Assembly (NCBI GenBank): GCA_963524305.1 | Contig: CAURGH010000002.1 | Coordinates: 137,578-201,577 of the forward strand | DNA length: 64,000 nucleotides | From: JABCPH02 sp963524305 | GTDB lineage: Bacteria; Fusobacteriota; Fusobacteriia; Fusobacteriales; Leptotrichiaceae | Direction of reading: 5' to 3' | Shown: piece after piece, positions 1-8,543 of the stretch | How the letters are laid out: each line of letters opens with the position of its first letter | How positions within the stretch are numbered: position 1 is the first letter of the stretch | Position numbers and translations under genes: made by a program | The notes under the pieces: generated by a model | The model's input: only the letters and a program-made list of their open reading frames with translations | Told to the model about the DNA's origin: nothing | Database searches by the model: none

Positions 1-2645
1 AAGAGGCTGTTTTAAAGGAATTAAATGTTAATTCTAAAACAGGATTATCAACGGAGGAAGCAAAAAAGAGGCTTGAAAAATATGGCCTAAATAAATTGAA
101 AGGGAAACCAAAAAAAAGTTTATTACAATTATTTTTAGCACAATTAAAAGATGTGTTAATTTATGTATTGATTGGTGCAGCTGTAGTTAATATTATTGCA
201 CATGGAACAGAAGGAATACCCGATGCATTAATAATTTTAGCGGTTGTTTTAATTAATGCATTAGTTGGAGTTATTCAAGAGTCAAAAGCAGAAAAGGCGT
301 TGGAAGCGTTACAACAGATGACTGCTCCAAAAAGTTTAGTTAGAAGAAATGGTGAAGTTATAGAGATTAATTCAGAAGAATTAGTTCCTGGGGATATTTT
401 AGTAATTGATGCAGGAAGATACATTCCAGCGGATGTCAGACTTATTGAAAGTGCTAATTTACAAATTCAAGAATCATCACTGACAGGAGAATCAGTTCCA
501 AGTGAAAAAAATGCAGACTTTATTACTTCAGATGAAAAAATATCTGTTGGAGATAAAGAAAATATGGCATTTATGTCGACAATAGCAATTTATGGTAGAG
601 GAGAAGGAGTTGTTGTTGCAACAGCGATGGATACTGAAATTGGTAAGATTGCGAAAATATTAGATGAAGATGAAAATATGTTGACACCATTGCAAATTAA
701 GTTGGAAGAATTAGGAAAAACTCTAGGTTATGGAGCTTTGGCAATTTGTGGAATTATTTTTGTTGTAGGAATGTTACAAGGCAGACAAATTGTAGAAATG
801 TTTATGACTTCAATAAGTTTGGCGGTTGCGGCAATTCCGGAAGGATTGGTTGCGATTGTAGCGATTGTATTGTCACTAGGTGTGAAAACTATGTCTAGAA
901 AAAATGCAATTGTTAGAAAATTACCAGCAGTAGAAACATTAGGAGCAGTGAATATCATATGTTCAGACAAAACTGGTACATTAACTCAAAATAAAATGAC
1001 AGTTGTAAAAAGTTATACTTTGGATAATTTAAAAGATATTTCAGATGAAAGAAATCAAAAAGCAAATATTGATGAAATTGAGTTGATTAGATCGTTTGTA
1101 TTGTGTTCGGATGCTTCGATTGATGGTGGACAAGATATAGGAGATCCAACAGAAGTTGCGTTAGTGGTGTTGGGTGACAAATTTAATTTAGAAAAAAATA
1201 CATTGAATTCTGAATATAAAAGAGTTGGAGAAAATCCATTTGATTCTGACAGAAAATTAATGTCAACATTAAATAAAGAAGGTAATAAATTTAGAGTACA
1301 TACAAAAGGTGCAATTGACAATATTTTGATGAGATCGAATAGAATTTTAGTAAATGGAGAAATTTTGCCGATAACTGATGAAGCTAAAGCAAAAATATTG
1401 AAAGTAGCTGAAAATATGTCAGATGATGCTTTAAGAGTTTTAGGGGTTGCTTTTAAAGATGTTGATACAGAAATAGCTCCTGAAGAAATGGAAAAAGATT
1501 TAGTTGTTGTTGGTATAGTTGGAATGATTGATCCGCCTAGAATAGAAGTAAAAGGTTCGATAGAAGAAGCGAAAAGAGCTGGAATAACACCAGTTATGAT
1601 TACAGGAGATCACAAAAATACTGCAGTTGCGATTGCTAAAGAATTAGGAATTGCGACAGATATTAGTCAAAGTTTGACAGGTTCAGAAATTGACTCGATT
1701 CCAGATGAAAAATTTGCAAGAGAAATCAATAATTATAGAGTGTTTGCGAGAGTTTCTCCGGAACATAAAGTTAAAATCGTAAGAGCGTTTAAAAAGCAAG
1801 GAAATATTGTTTCGATGACTGGAGATGGAGTAAATGACGCACCATCATTAAAATCAGCTGATATCGGTGTTGCGATGGGAATTACGGGAACGGATGTTTC
1901 TAAAGGTGCCAGTGATATGATTTTAACAGATGATAACTTCACTACAATAGTTCATGCGATTGAAGAAGGAAGAAATATTTATAACAACATTAAAAAGACG
2001 ATTATGTTCTTGCTTTCTTGTAACTTAGGGGAAGTATTATGTGTGTTTTTCGCAACAGTATTTGGATGGGCAATGCCGTTAGTTCCAACTCAATTATTGT
2101 GGGTAAACTTAATAACTGACACATTACCAGCAATTTCATTGGGAATGGATCCGGGTGATAAAGACGTTATGAATAGAAAACCAAGAGATCCGAAGGAAAG
2201 TTTCTTTGCAGAAGATGCTGGAATGAGAGCGATTGTTGGAGGAGTTTTAATAGGAACATTAACGCTAGCAGCATTTTATTTAGGAATTGCCCATTCTGGA
2301 AACGTTCCTATAAAAGAAGTGAAAGATGGTACAGAAATAGTTACTTATGGAAGAACGATGGCATTTATAGTGCTTACTTTCTCTCAATTATTTTATTCAT
2401 TATCAATGAGAAATAGTAAAAAAACTATATTTGAAGTAGGATTCTTTGGTAACATGTTTTTAATAGTTTCAATTATAATAAGTATTGTATTACAAGTTTT
2501 ATTAATTTCGATTCCACCAATTGCAGAAATGTTTAGAGTAACAGCATTAGATCCAAGTCATTGGGGAATGGTAATTGGATTGTCATTAATTCCATTTGCA
2601 ATAAATGAAATTATAAAAGTTGTTACAAGAGGAAAAGGTGAATAA
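1..2645 (+). CDS. P-type calcium-transporting ATPase, 5' end cut by window
   Basis: ATP-driven cation pump of the inner membrane, most like the bacterial PMCA/SERCA-type Ca2+ ATPases. The reading frame is open from base 3, so the true start lies upstream; about 880 codons are visible. Motifs in order: actuator TGES, the PEGL transmembrane motif (AAIPEGLVAIV), the phosphorylation site DKTGTLT with its Asp codon at base 966, and the hinge TGDGVNDAP near base 1815. The C-terminal part carries the PQLLWVNLITD-type helix (here PTQLLWVNLITD) and further membrane helices typical of type II pumps. The ion is inferred from family resemblance; Mn2+ or Na+ cannot be excluded. A strong terminator follows, so this is the last gene of its transcript. 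Confidence 0.93.
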   Translation, partial: EAVLKELNVNSKTGLSTEEAKKRLEKYGLNKLKGKPKKSLLQLFLAQLKDVLIYVLIGAAVVNIIAHGTEGIPDALIILAVVLINALVGVIQESKAEKALEALQQMTAPKSLVRRNGEVIEINSEELVPGDILVIDAGRYIPADVRLIESANLQIQESSLTGESVPSEKNADFITSDEKISVGDKENMAFMSTIAIYGRGEGVVVATAMDTEIGKIAKILDEDENMLTPLQIKLEELGKTLGYGALAICGIIFVVGMLQGRQIVEMFMTSISLAVAAIPEGLVAIVAIVLSLGVKTMSRKNAIVRKLPAVETLGAVNIICSDKTGTLTQNKMTVVKSYTLDNLKDISDERNQKANIDEIELIRSFVLCSDASIDGGQDIGDPTEVALVVLGDKFNLEKNTLNSEYKRVGENPFDSDRKLMSTLNKEGNKFRVHTKGAIDNILMRSNRILVNGEILPITDEAKAKILKVAENMSDDALRVLGVAFKDVDTEIAPEEMEKDLVVVGIVGMIDPPRIEVKGSIEEAKRAGITPVMITGDHKNTAVAIAKELGIATDISQSLTGSEIDSIPDEKFAREINNYRVFARVSPEHKVKIVRAFKKQGNIVSMTGDGVNDAPSLKSADIGVAMGITGTDVSKGASDMILTDDNFTTIVHAIEEGRNIYNNIKKTIMFLLSCNLGEVLCVFFATVFGWAMPLVPTQLLWVNLITDTLPAISLGMDPGDKDVMNRKPRDPKESFFAEDAGMRAIVGGVLIGTLTLAAFYLGIAHSGNVPIKEVKDGTEIVTYGRTMAFIVLTFSQLFYSLSMRNSKKTIFEVGFFGNMFLIVSIIISIVLQVLLISIPPIAEMFRVTALDPSHWGMVIGLSLIPFAINEIIKVVTRGKGE

Positions 2646-2656
2646 TTTTTAAACGG

Positions 2657-2700
2657 AAAAATTGTCTTGTAAAGTATGTTTGCAAGGCAATTTTGTTTTT
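2657..2700 (+). terminator. Rho-independent terminator after the cation ATPase
   Basis: A 16-bp stem (2658-2673 with 2679-2694, G-T wobbles only) has a five-base loop and is followed by GTTTTT. It sits 12 bases after the ATPase stop codon. Confidence 0.85.
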
Positions 2701-2739
2701 AAAATTTTGAAATAGAAAGTAAAGTTTGAGAGTGATAAC

Positions 2740-2783
2740 TGAGTTTTCAAAAAAATAATTGTGATGAACAGAAAGAAAACTCA
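2740..2783. repeat. Inverted repeat just upstream of the ABC operon promoter
   Basis: TGAGTTTTC at 2740-2748 is matched perfectly by GAAAACTCA at 2775-2783, with 26 bases between. The second arm ends one base before the -35 box at 2785. There is no T-run, so a regulator site is more likely than a terminator. No regulator is identified. Confidence 0.4.
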
Positions 2784-2784
2784 C

Positions 2785-2813
2785 TTGCTTTTAATAAAAA
2801 AAAATGGTATTAT
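2785..2813 (+). promoter_or_regulatory. Sigma-70-type promoter of the TrpXYZ-like ABC operon
   Basis: TTGCTT (2785-2790) and TATTAT (2808-2813) are separated by exactly 17 bases. The first operon gene starts 36 bases after the -10 box, with a TAGGAGGA ribosome binding site. Confidence 0.7.
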
Positions 2814-2848
2814 TTAGTAGAAATTTTGTAGGATAGTAGGAGGAATAT

Positions 2849-3823
2849 ATGAAAAAAATATTAACATTATTAAGTCTTATGACATTAATGATATTAAGTT
2901 GTGGAAATGGAAACTCTAGTCAGGAGAAAAAAAGTGATTCTGCTTCAACGGGAGGTTCTAAAAAATATAGAATAGGAATTACTCAAATTGTAGCACATCC
3001 AGCATTAGACAGTGCTAGAGAAGGATTTAAAGCGGCTTTTAAAGAAGCTGGAATTGATGCAGATTTTGATGAAAAAAATGCAAATGGAGAAGCAGCAACA
3101 GCAAATTTAATAGCAAATAGTTTTGTTAGTTCAAAAGTGGATTTAATTTATTCTATTGCAACAAGTACAGCTCAAGCTGCAGCACAAGCGACAAATACAA
3201 TACCGGTAGTATTTTCAGCGATAACTGATCCAGAATCAGCAGGAATTTTGAAAAATAATGTAACAGGAGTAAGTGACAGAGTAGATATCAAACAACAATT
3301 ACAATTATTGTTGAAATTAGATAGTAAAATAAAAAAAGTAGGTGTTATTTACAATTCTTCGGAACAAAATTCAAAAGTTCAAGTTGATGATTTAAAAGCA
3401 GCGGCAAAAGAATTAGGTGTAGAAGTAGTAGAAAAAAGTGTTATTCAAGCTAGTGAAATTCCACAGGCAGCAGATGCTTTAACAAGAGAATCTGATGCAA
3501 TTTACTTACCAACTGATAATTTGGTAGCTTCAGTAGTAAATCTTTTGACAGATAAAGCAACAGAGGCGAAAAAAATAGTTTTTGGTGCTGAATCTGCACA
3601 TGTAAAAGGTGGAGCATTGATTACAAAAGGAATAGATTATTACGAAATGGGTAAACAAGCTGGTAAAATAGCAATTGATATTTTGAAAAATGGTAAAAAA
3701 CCTTCAGAAATTAAATATCAAAGAATGTCTTTAAATGATATTGTTGTAAATGGAAAAACAATGGCAGCATTAGGAATTACATTGCCAGAAGATATAAAAT
3801 CAAAAGCTAAAATAATAAATTAA
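2849..3823 (+). CDS. ABC importer substrate-binding lipoprotein, ABC_sub_bind/TrpX type (copy 1)
   Basis: Periplasmic binding protein of 324 residues from the ABC_sub_bind family (TrpX-like; members serve tryptophan/tyrosine import in Firmicutes). An N-terminal signal peptide ends in a lipobox (MILSC), so the mature protein is a lipid-anchored receptor. The mature domain opens with YRIGITQIVAHPALDSAREG, typical of the family. It starts an operon: binding protein, second binding protein, permease and ATPase follow on the same strand. It shares extended blocks with the next gene (for example DFDEKNANGE and YLPTDNLV), so the pair arose by duplication. The ligand is not shown by sequence; an aromatic amino acid is the family-based guess. 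Confidence 0.88.
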   Translation: MKKILTLLSLMTLMILSCGNGNSSQEKKSDSASTGGSKKYRIGITQIVAHPALDSAREGFKAAFKEAGIDADFDEKNANGEAATANLIANSFVSSKVDLIYSIATSTAQAAAQATNTIPVVFSAITDPESAGILKNNVTGVSDRVDIKQQLQLLLKLDSKIKKVGVIYNSSEQNSKVQVDDLKAAAKELGVEVVEKSVIQASEIPQAADALTRESDAIYLPTDNLVASVVNLLTDKATEAKKIVFGAESAHVKGGALITKGIDYYEMGKQAGKIAIDILKNGKKPSEIKYQRMSLNDIVVNGKTMAALGITLPEDIKSKAKIIN

Positions 3824-3951
3824 AATAATAAATTAAAATAGTTTTTGAAAATATAAAGTTGATATTAATGTTTTTTTGAATTTCGTTAATTATAATGTTG
3901 AAATTATCAAAAAAATAATATATAAAAATAAAAATGGAAAGGAATTAGAGT

Positions 3952-4938
3952 ATGAAAAAATTTTTAATATTAGCCATGAGTGCGTTAATGGTTTTTGCAT
4001 GTGGAAAAAAGAGTAGTGAAAGTAATTCTACAGCTCAAAAATCAACTGCTCAAACACAAACAGCAGGAAAAACTTATAAAATTGGTGTTACACAATTTAT
4101 GACACATCCATCATTGGATTTAGTAAAAAAAGGATTTGAAAAAGCCTTTGAAGAAGCTGGAATTAAAGCAGATTTTGATGAAAAAAATGCGAATGGAGAA
4201 GTAACAACGGCAAACTTAATCGCAAGTAATTATAAAGCAGATAAAAAGGATTTAGTATTTGGTATAGCAACGCCTTCAGCACAAGCATTGGCAAATAATA
4301 TAACAGATATACCAGTATTGTTTTCAGCAGTAACTGATCCAGCTGTAGCAAAAATATTAAATAAAAATGTAACAGGAACAAGTGATAAGTTAGAAAATGT
4401 TGGAGAACAATTAGATATTCTTTTAAAATTAAAACCAGGAGTAAAAAAAATAGGAGTTTTATATAATACTTCTGAACAAAATTCAATTGTACAAATTGAA
4501 GAAATAAAAAAACAGGCACAAGCTAAACATTTAGAAGTTGTAGTTCAAGGTGTAACAAATTTTGGTGAATTGGCACAAGCAACTAAAAATTTAGTAGCTT
4601 CAACAGATGCTTTATATTTGCCAACAGATAATCTAGTTGTTTCAAGTATCAGTTTGATAGCTTCAGAAGCTATAAATGCTAAAAAACCAGTAGTATCAAG
4701 TGAAAATTCATCTGTTGAATTAGGAGCTTTATTTACAATGGGATTAGATTATTATGAATTAGGTAAAAGAACTGGAGAAATGGCAATTGAAATTTTGAAA
4801 GGAAAACCAGTTTCGGATATACCTTTTGAAACATCGAAAAAAATGAAATTATACGTAAATGAAGATACAGCAAAAGCTTTAGGAATCGATGTGAAAAATC
4901 CTGTATTGGCAAATGCTGAAATTATTAAAAAGAAATAA
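3952..4938 (+). CDS. ABC importer substrate-binding lipoprotein, ABC_sub_bind/TrpX type (copy 2)
   Basis: Paralogue of the preceding gene, 328 residues, with its own lipobox (MVFAC) and the same two-lobe architecture (YKIGVTQFMTHPSLDLVKKG at the start of the mature domain). A Ser/Gln/Thr-rich linker follows the lipid anchor. The 128-base gap from copy 1 is AT-only apart from a TATAAT at 3891, for which no -35 box is seen at normal spacing. Start: ATG preceded by GGAAAGGAATTAG. Two receptors sharing one permease and ATPase suggest that two related ligands are collected, or one ligand at two affinities. This is inference. Confidence 0.88.
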   Translation: MKKFLILAMSALMVFACGKKSSESNSTAQKSTAQTQTAGKTYKIGVTQFMTHPSLDLVKKGFEKAFEEAGIKADFDEKNANGEVTTANLIASNYKADKKDLVFGIATPSAQALANNITDIPVLFSAVTDPAVAKILNKNVTGTSDKLENVGEQLDILLKLKPGVKKIGVLYNTSEQNSIVQIEEIKKQAQAKHLEVVVQGVTNFGELAQATKNLVASTDALYLPTDNLVVSSISLIASEAINAKKPVVSSENSSVELGALFTMGLDYYELGKRTGEMAIEILKGKPVSDIPFETSKKMKLYVNEDTAKALGIDVKNPVLANAEIIKKK

Positions 4939-4965
4939 TAAAAAAGTAAAATAAAGTAAGGAAGA

Positions 4966-6120
4966 ATGATGAACGAATTATTAGTATTTATACAAAGTTT
5001 ACCTGAGGCTTTAAAAACAGGATTTATTTATTCAATTATGGTTATGGGAGTTTACATAACATATAAAATACTTGATTTTCCTGATATGTCAGTAGATGCA
5101 ACATTTCCTTTAGGAGGATTTATATTTGCAGCGTTTTCTTTATCCAAAAATGGTTTTTTTGGAATTACAAATCCATTTATAGGGCTTATTTTAGCAGTTA
5201 TTGGTGGAATGATAGCAGGTTACTTAACAGGAGCATTGCATGTTTATTTAAAAATTAATGGATTATTATCTGGAATTTTAATAATGACGGGATTTTATAG
5301 TATAAACTCTAGGATTGTCGGTGTTCCAAATGTGTTTATTTCATCAGAAAGAAATATTTTTGAAATAATTTCTTATGAAAAAAGTTTTATTCCGTTTGTG
5401 TTGGTAACCATAATTTTATTGGTTCTAAAAGGATTCTATGATTATCAAATAAAAGAAAATAAATATGTAATAAAAACAATGATAGTTTATGTGATTGCTA
5501 CAATTGGACTTTTTGTTTATGTAGTAGCAACAAAAGACATTAAATTAATGTTTGTAATAATTGTTGCATTTGCAATAAAAATGATTCTAGATTATATTTT
5601 AACTTCAAAATTCGGATTTGCGTTGAGAGCACTAGGAAATAATGAAGAATTAGTAGTTAGTTTGGGTGTTAACGAAAAAAGGTTGAAAATATTAGGATTG
5701 ATGATATCTAATGGATTGGTTGCATTATCAGGAGCGTTGTTTGCACAAAATATGAAAGTTGCTGACTTGATTTCAGGGACAGGAACACTAGTAATTGGAT
5801 TAGCAGCGATAATTCTTGGATTAGGAGTTTTGAAAAAATCAAGATTAATAAACGAAATTTCTATAATAACAATTGGTTCATTAATGTACTATTTCATAAT
5901 AAATTTAGCTTTGATGTCAAACAGCTGGACAAAAAATCTATATCAAACGCTTAAATTTAATGATGGTTTAATTAGTACATTAGAAATTAAACCAACAGAT
6001 GTTAAAATCATAACTGCAGTAATTTTAACAATTATTTTGTGGAATGAAACAGCTAAAAAATTGAAAAAAGGTAAGAAAAAAGCAAAAGCAATGCGAATTA
6101 AGAGAGGAGAAGAAAAATAA
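4966..6120 (+). CDS. ABC importer permease, TrpY/BPD_transp_2 type
   Basis: Integral membrane subunit of 384 residues, almost entirely hydrophobic, with about eight to ten membrane segments. It resembles the branched-chain/ribose-type permease superfamily used by TrpXYZ systems. The conserved cytoplasmic coupling region FGFALRALGNNEELVVSLGV lies near residue 220. The C-terminus is a basic tail rich in Lys. Two ATG codons lie in tandem (4966 and 4969); the second has better spacing from AAGGAAG. The stop codon is immediately followed by the ATPase start codon, so the two are translationally coupled. Confidence 0.9.
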   Translation: MMNELLVFIQSLPEALKTGFIYSIMVMGVYITYKILDFPDMSVDATFPLGGFIFAAFSLSKNGFFGITNPFIGLILAVIGGMIAGYLTGALHVYLKINGLLSGILIMTGFYSINSRIVGVPNVFISSERNIFEIISYEKSFIPFVLVTIILLVLKGFYDYQIKENKYVIKTMIVYVIATIGLFVYVVATKDIKLMFVIIVAFAIKMILDYILTSKFGFALRALGNNEELVVSLGVNEKRLKILGLMISNGLVALSGALFAQNMKVADLISGTGTLVIGLAAIILGLGVLKKSRLINEISIITIGSLMYYFIINLALMSNSWTKNLYQTLKFNDGLISTLEIKPTDVKIITAVILTIILWNETAKKLKKGKKKAKAMRIKRGEEK

Positions 6121-6906
6121 ATGATAGAATTAAAAAATGTATATAAAACTTTCTTCTCAGAATTGGGAACTGAAAAACAAGTGTTTAAAGGATTGAATTT
6201 TACTATAGAGGATGGAGATTTTATTTCGATAATTGGAAGTAATGGAGCTGGTAAGTCAACTTTATTAAATGTTTTAAATGGTTCTGTTGTTCCTGATAGT
6301 GGTGAGATAATCTTGAATGGTACAAATATCACAACTATTGAAAGACATAAAAGAGCAAAATGGATTTCACAAGTTTATCAAAATCCAACAGTAGGAACAG
6401 CACCTTCAATGACAGTTTTGGAAAATTTATCAATGGCTAAAAATAAAGGGAAAAAGTTCAATTTTACTTTTGGCTTGGACACAAAAAATATAGGATATTA
6501 CAAAGAACTGTTAGCAACAATAGGATTAGGACTAGAAAAACAATTGTTTACTCAAGTTGGATTACTATCTGGAGGACAAAGACAATGTTTGTCCTTAATA
6601 ATGGCTACTTTAAATCGTCCTGATATACTATTATTGGATGAACATACAGCAGCACTTGATCCTCAAACTTCAGAAATTATTTTGGAAAAAACGAAAGAAG
6701 TAATTGAAAGAAATAATATTACAAGTTTGATGATAACTCATAATATGCAAGATGCAATAACTTATGGGAATAGATTGATAATGCTTCATGCAGGAGAAGT
6801 TATTTTTGATATAAAAGGTGAAGCAAAAAAACAATTGACAGTAGAAAAATTACTTGAAATGTTTAAGACGAAAGATGCAAAATTATCTGATAAGGATGTA
6901 TTTTAG
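6121..6906 (+). CDS. ABC importer ATP-binding protein, TrpZ type
   Basis: Cytoplasmic ATPase of 261 residues driving the importer encoded upstream. Walker A is GSNGAGKST (residues 39-47). The signature motif is LLSGGQRQ, followed by Walker B DILLLDEHTAALD and the switch histidine in MITHNMQD. The Q-loop region reads ISQVYQNP. The start codon abuts the permease stop codon with no intergenic base, and the ribosome binding site (GAGAGGAGAAG) lies in the permease tail. It is the last gene of the operon, and a terminator stands 38 bases after its stop. Confidence 0.92.
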   Translation: MIELKNVYKTFFSELGTEKQVFKGLNFTIEDGDFISIIGSNGAGKSTLLNVLNGSVVPDSGEIILNGTNITTIERHKRAKWISQVYQNPTVGTAPSMTVLENLSMAKNKGKKFNFTFGLDTKNIGYYKELLATIGLGLEKQLFTQVGLLSGGQRQCLSLIMATLNRPDILLLDEHTAALDPQTSEIILEKTKEVIERNNITSLMITHNMQDAITYGNRLIMLHAGEVIFDIKGEAKKQLTVEKLLEMFKTKDAKLSDKDVF

Positions 6907-6943
6907 TGAGAATTTTTGATATTTTGAATATAGAAAATAGAAG

Positions 6944-6979
6944 AAGCTATGCAAAAAAAGAGTTTTGTATAGCTTTTTT
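6944..6979 (+). terminator. Terminator of the TrpXYZ-like operon
   Basis: A 13-bp stem with one wobble (6944-6956 with 6963-6975) and a six-base loop is followed by a run of T residues. Confidence 0.85.
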
Positions 6980-7222
6980 GTTTATTAAGATAATTTTAGT
7001 AGTATAATTTTAAAAATTAAGCTAAAATAATTGTTGTTAGAAAAGGTTAATAAATGATTTAAATTTTCATAAAAAAATTAAAAAAAAGCTCGAAGTACTA
7101 GAAAAAATTTTAAAATTATAGTAAAATAAGAAGTAAAAGATTATTTCTAAAATTAAAAAGCTTTTTGGGAATTTGTTAAATTTTTTAATGAATTGTAGCT
7201 CTAAAAAATAGGAGGAAAAAAT
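6980..7222 (+). other. AT-rich intergenic region upstream of purA
   Basis: About 240 bases of almost pure A/T between the preceding terminator and purA. A TATAAT at 7003-7008 has only a weak partner (TTGTTT, 19-base spacing). A second -10-like element (TATAGT/TAAAAT, 7117-7127) has no recognisable -35. A small palindrome (AAAAAGCTTTTT) lies near 7157. I see neither a purine riboswitch core nor a clear PurR box. Confidence 0.4.
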
Positions 7223-8521
7223 ATGAAAAATAATACTTTTGTAATTGTGGGAACTCAGTGGGGAGATGAAGGAAAAGGTAAAATAATTGATGTCTTATCT
7301 CCAAAAGCAGACTATGTGGTTAGATTCCAGGGAGGAAATAATGCAGGACATACAGTTGTTGTAAATGATGAAAAATTTATTTTACATTTATTACCATCTG
7401 GGATTATTAATTCAGCTGGAAAATGTATAATTGGTGCTGGAGTCGTTGTTGATATCGAGGTTTTGCTTGAAGAAATAGATGAGTTGGAAAAAAGAGGGAA
7501 AAAGCTTGATAATTTATTTATTGATGAAAGAGCTCATGTGATAATGCCTTATCATATTGAGATTGACAAGGCGAAGGAAGAAGCGATGGGTGAAAATAAG
7601 ATTGGTACTACTCAAAGAGGGATTGGACCTTGCTACATTGATAAAATTGCTAGAAATGGAATTAGAATTGGAGATTTATTGGAGCCAGAAAGATTTAGAG
7701 ATAAACTTACTTGGAATGTAAATGAAAAAAATGATATGTTAGTTAGATACGGTAAAGGAACTTTCAATTTGGAAGAACTTTATGATAAATTTATGAAACT
7801 TGCTGAAAAGATTAAATTTAGAATTATTGATGCAGTTGTGGAAATTAATGAAGGGATTGAAGAAGGAAAAGTTGTACTTTTTGAAGGGGCACAAGCGTTA
7901 ATGCTTGATATTGATTATGGAACTTATCCTTATGTAACTTCGTCATCGCCAACATCTGGTGGAGTAACAGTAGGAACTGGAGTTGCACCAACAAAAATTT
8001 CAAGAGTGCTTGGAGTTATGAAAGCCTACACAACAAGAGTTGGAGAAGGACCTTTCCCAACAGAATTGGAAAATGAAGACGGAGAAACTTTGAGAAAAGT
8101 CGGACACGAATTTGGTGCGACAACTGGGCGTCCAAGAAGATGCGGATGGCTTGATTTAGTAATCGGAAAATATGCTGTGTTAATTGATGGATTGACAGAT
8201 ATTGTATTGACAAAATTAGATGTATTGACTGGATTTGAAAAAATAAAAGTTGCAGTTGGTTATGAAATTGATGGAAAAGTTTGTTATTCATATCCTGGAA
8301 ACTTGAGAAAATCTAAAGACTTGAAAGTAATTTATGAAGAATTGGATGGATGGAACGAAGATATTACTCAAATAAAAAATTACGAAGATTTGCCTGAAAA
8401 TTGTAAAAAATATATTGAATATATTGAAAATAAATTGAAATGCCGTGTTTCAATGATTTCAGTTGGACCTGAAAGAACTCAGAATATTTATAGATATGAT
8501 TTGGGAGATTTTGTGAAGTAA
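7223..8521 (+). CDS. purA: Adenylosuccinate synthetase
   Basis: Catalyses the GTP-dependent joining of IMP and aspartate to adenylosuccinate, the first committed step to AMP, in the cytosol. The 432-residue length is normal for the family. The N-terminal signature QWGDEGKGKIID contains the catalytic Asp and the P-loop. GTTQRGIGPCY and the IMP-binding TTGRPRRCGWLD follow at their usual places. Start: ATG 6 bases after a strong AGGAGG. It heads a cluster that ends with purB, which acts on the product, with two exported-protein genes between. The next start is 22 bases beyond the stop, so they are probably co-transcribed. Confidence 0.97.
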   Translation: MKNNTFVIVGTQWGDEGKGKIIDVLSPKADYVVRFQGGNNAGHTVVVNDEKFILHLLPSGIINSAGKCIIGAGVVVDIEVLLEEIDELEKRGKKLDNLFIDERAHVIMPYHIEIDKAKEEAMGENKIGTTQRGIGPCYIDKIARNGIRIGDLLEPERFRDKLTWNVNEKNDMLVRYGKGTFNLEELYDKFMKLAEKIKFRIIDAVVEINEGIEEGKVVLFEGAQALMLDIDYGTYPYVTSSSPTSGGVTVGTGVAPTKISRVLGVMKAYTTRVGEGPFPTELENEDGETLRKVGHEFGATTGRPRRCGWLDLVIGKYAVLIDGLTDIVLTKLDVLTGFEKIKVAVGYEIDGKVCYSYPGNLRKSKDLKVIYEELDGWNEDITQIKNYEDLPENCKKYIEYIENKLKCRVSMISVGPERTQNIYRYDLGDFVK

Positions 8522-8543
8522 TTTTTGAAAGTTGGAGGAAATT

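Noticed and set aside
96..98. TTG as the start of the cation ATPase
   Set aside because: The frame is open to the left edge and encodes plausible N-terminal sequence (EAVLKELNVNSKTGLSTEEA), so the gene starts upstream of the window.
4163..4519. Minus-strand frame of 118 codons opposite binding-protein copy 2
   Set aside because: Composition is almost all Leu, Phe and Tyr, as expected for the antisense of an AT-rich gene; no start signals.
6980..7222. Purine riboswitch upstream of purA
   Set aside because: No three-way-junction core or conserved loop-loop sequence could be found.
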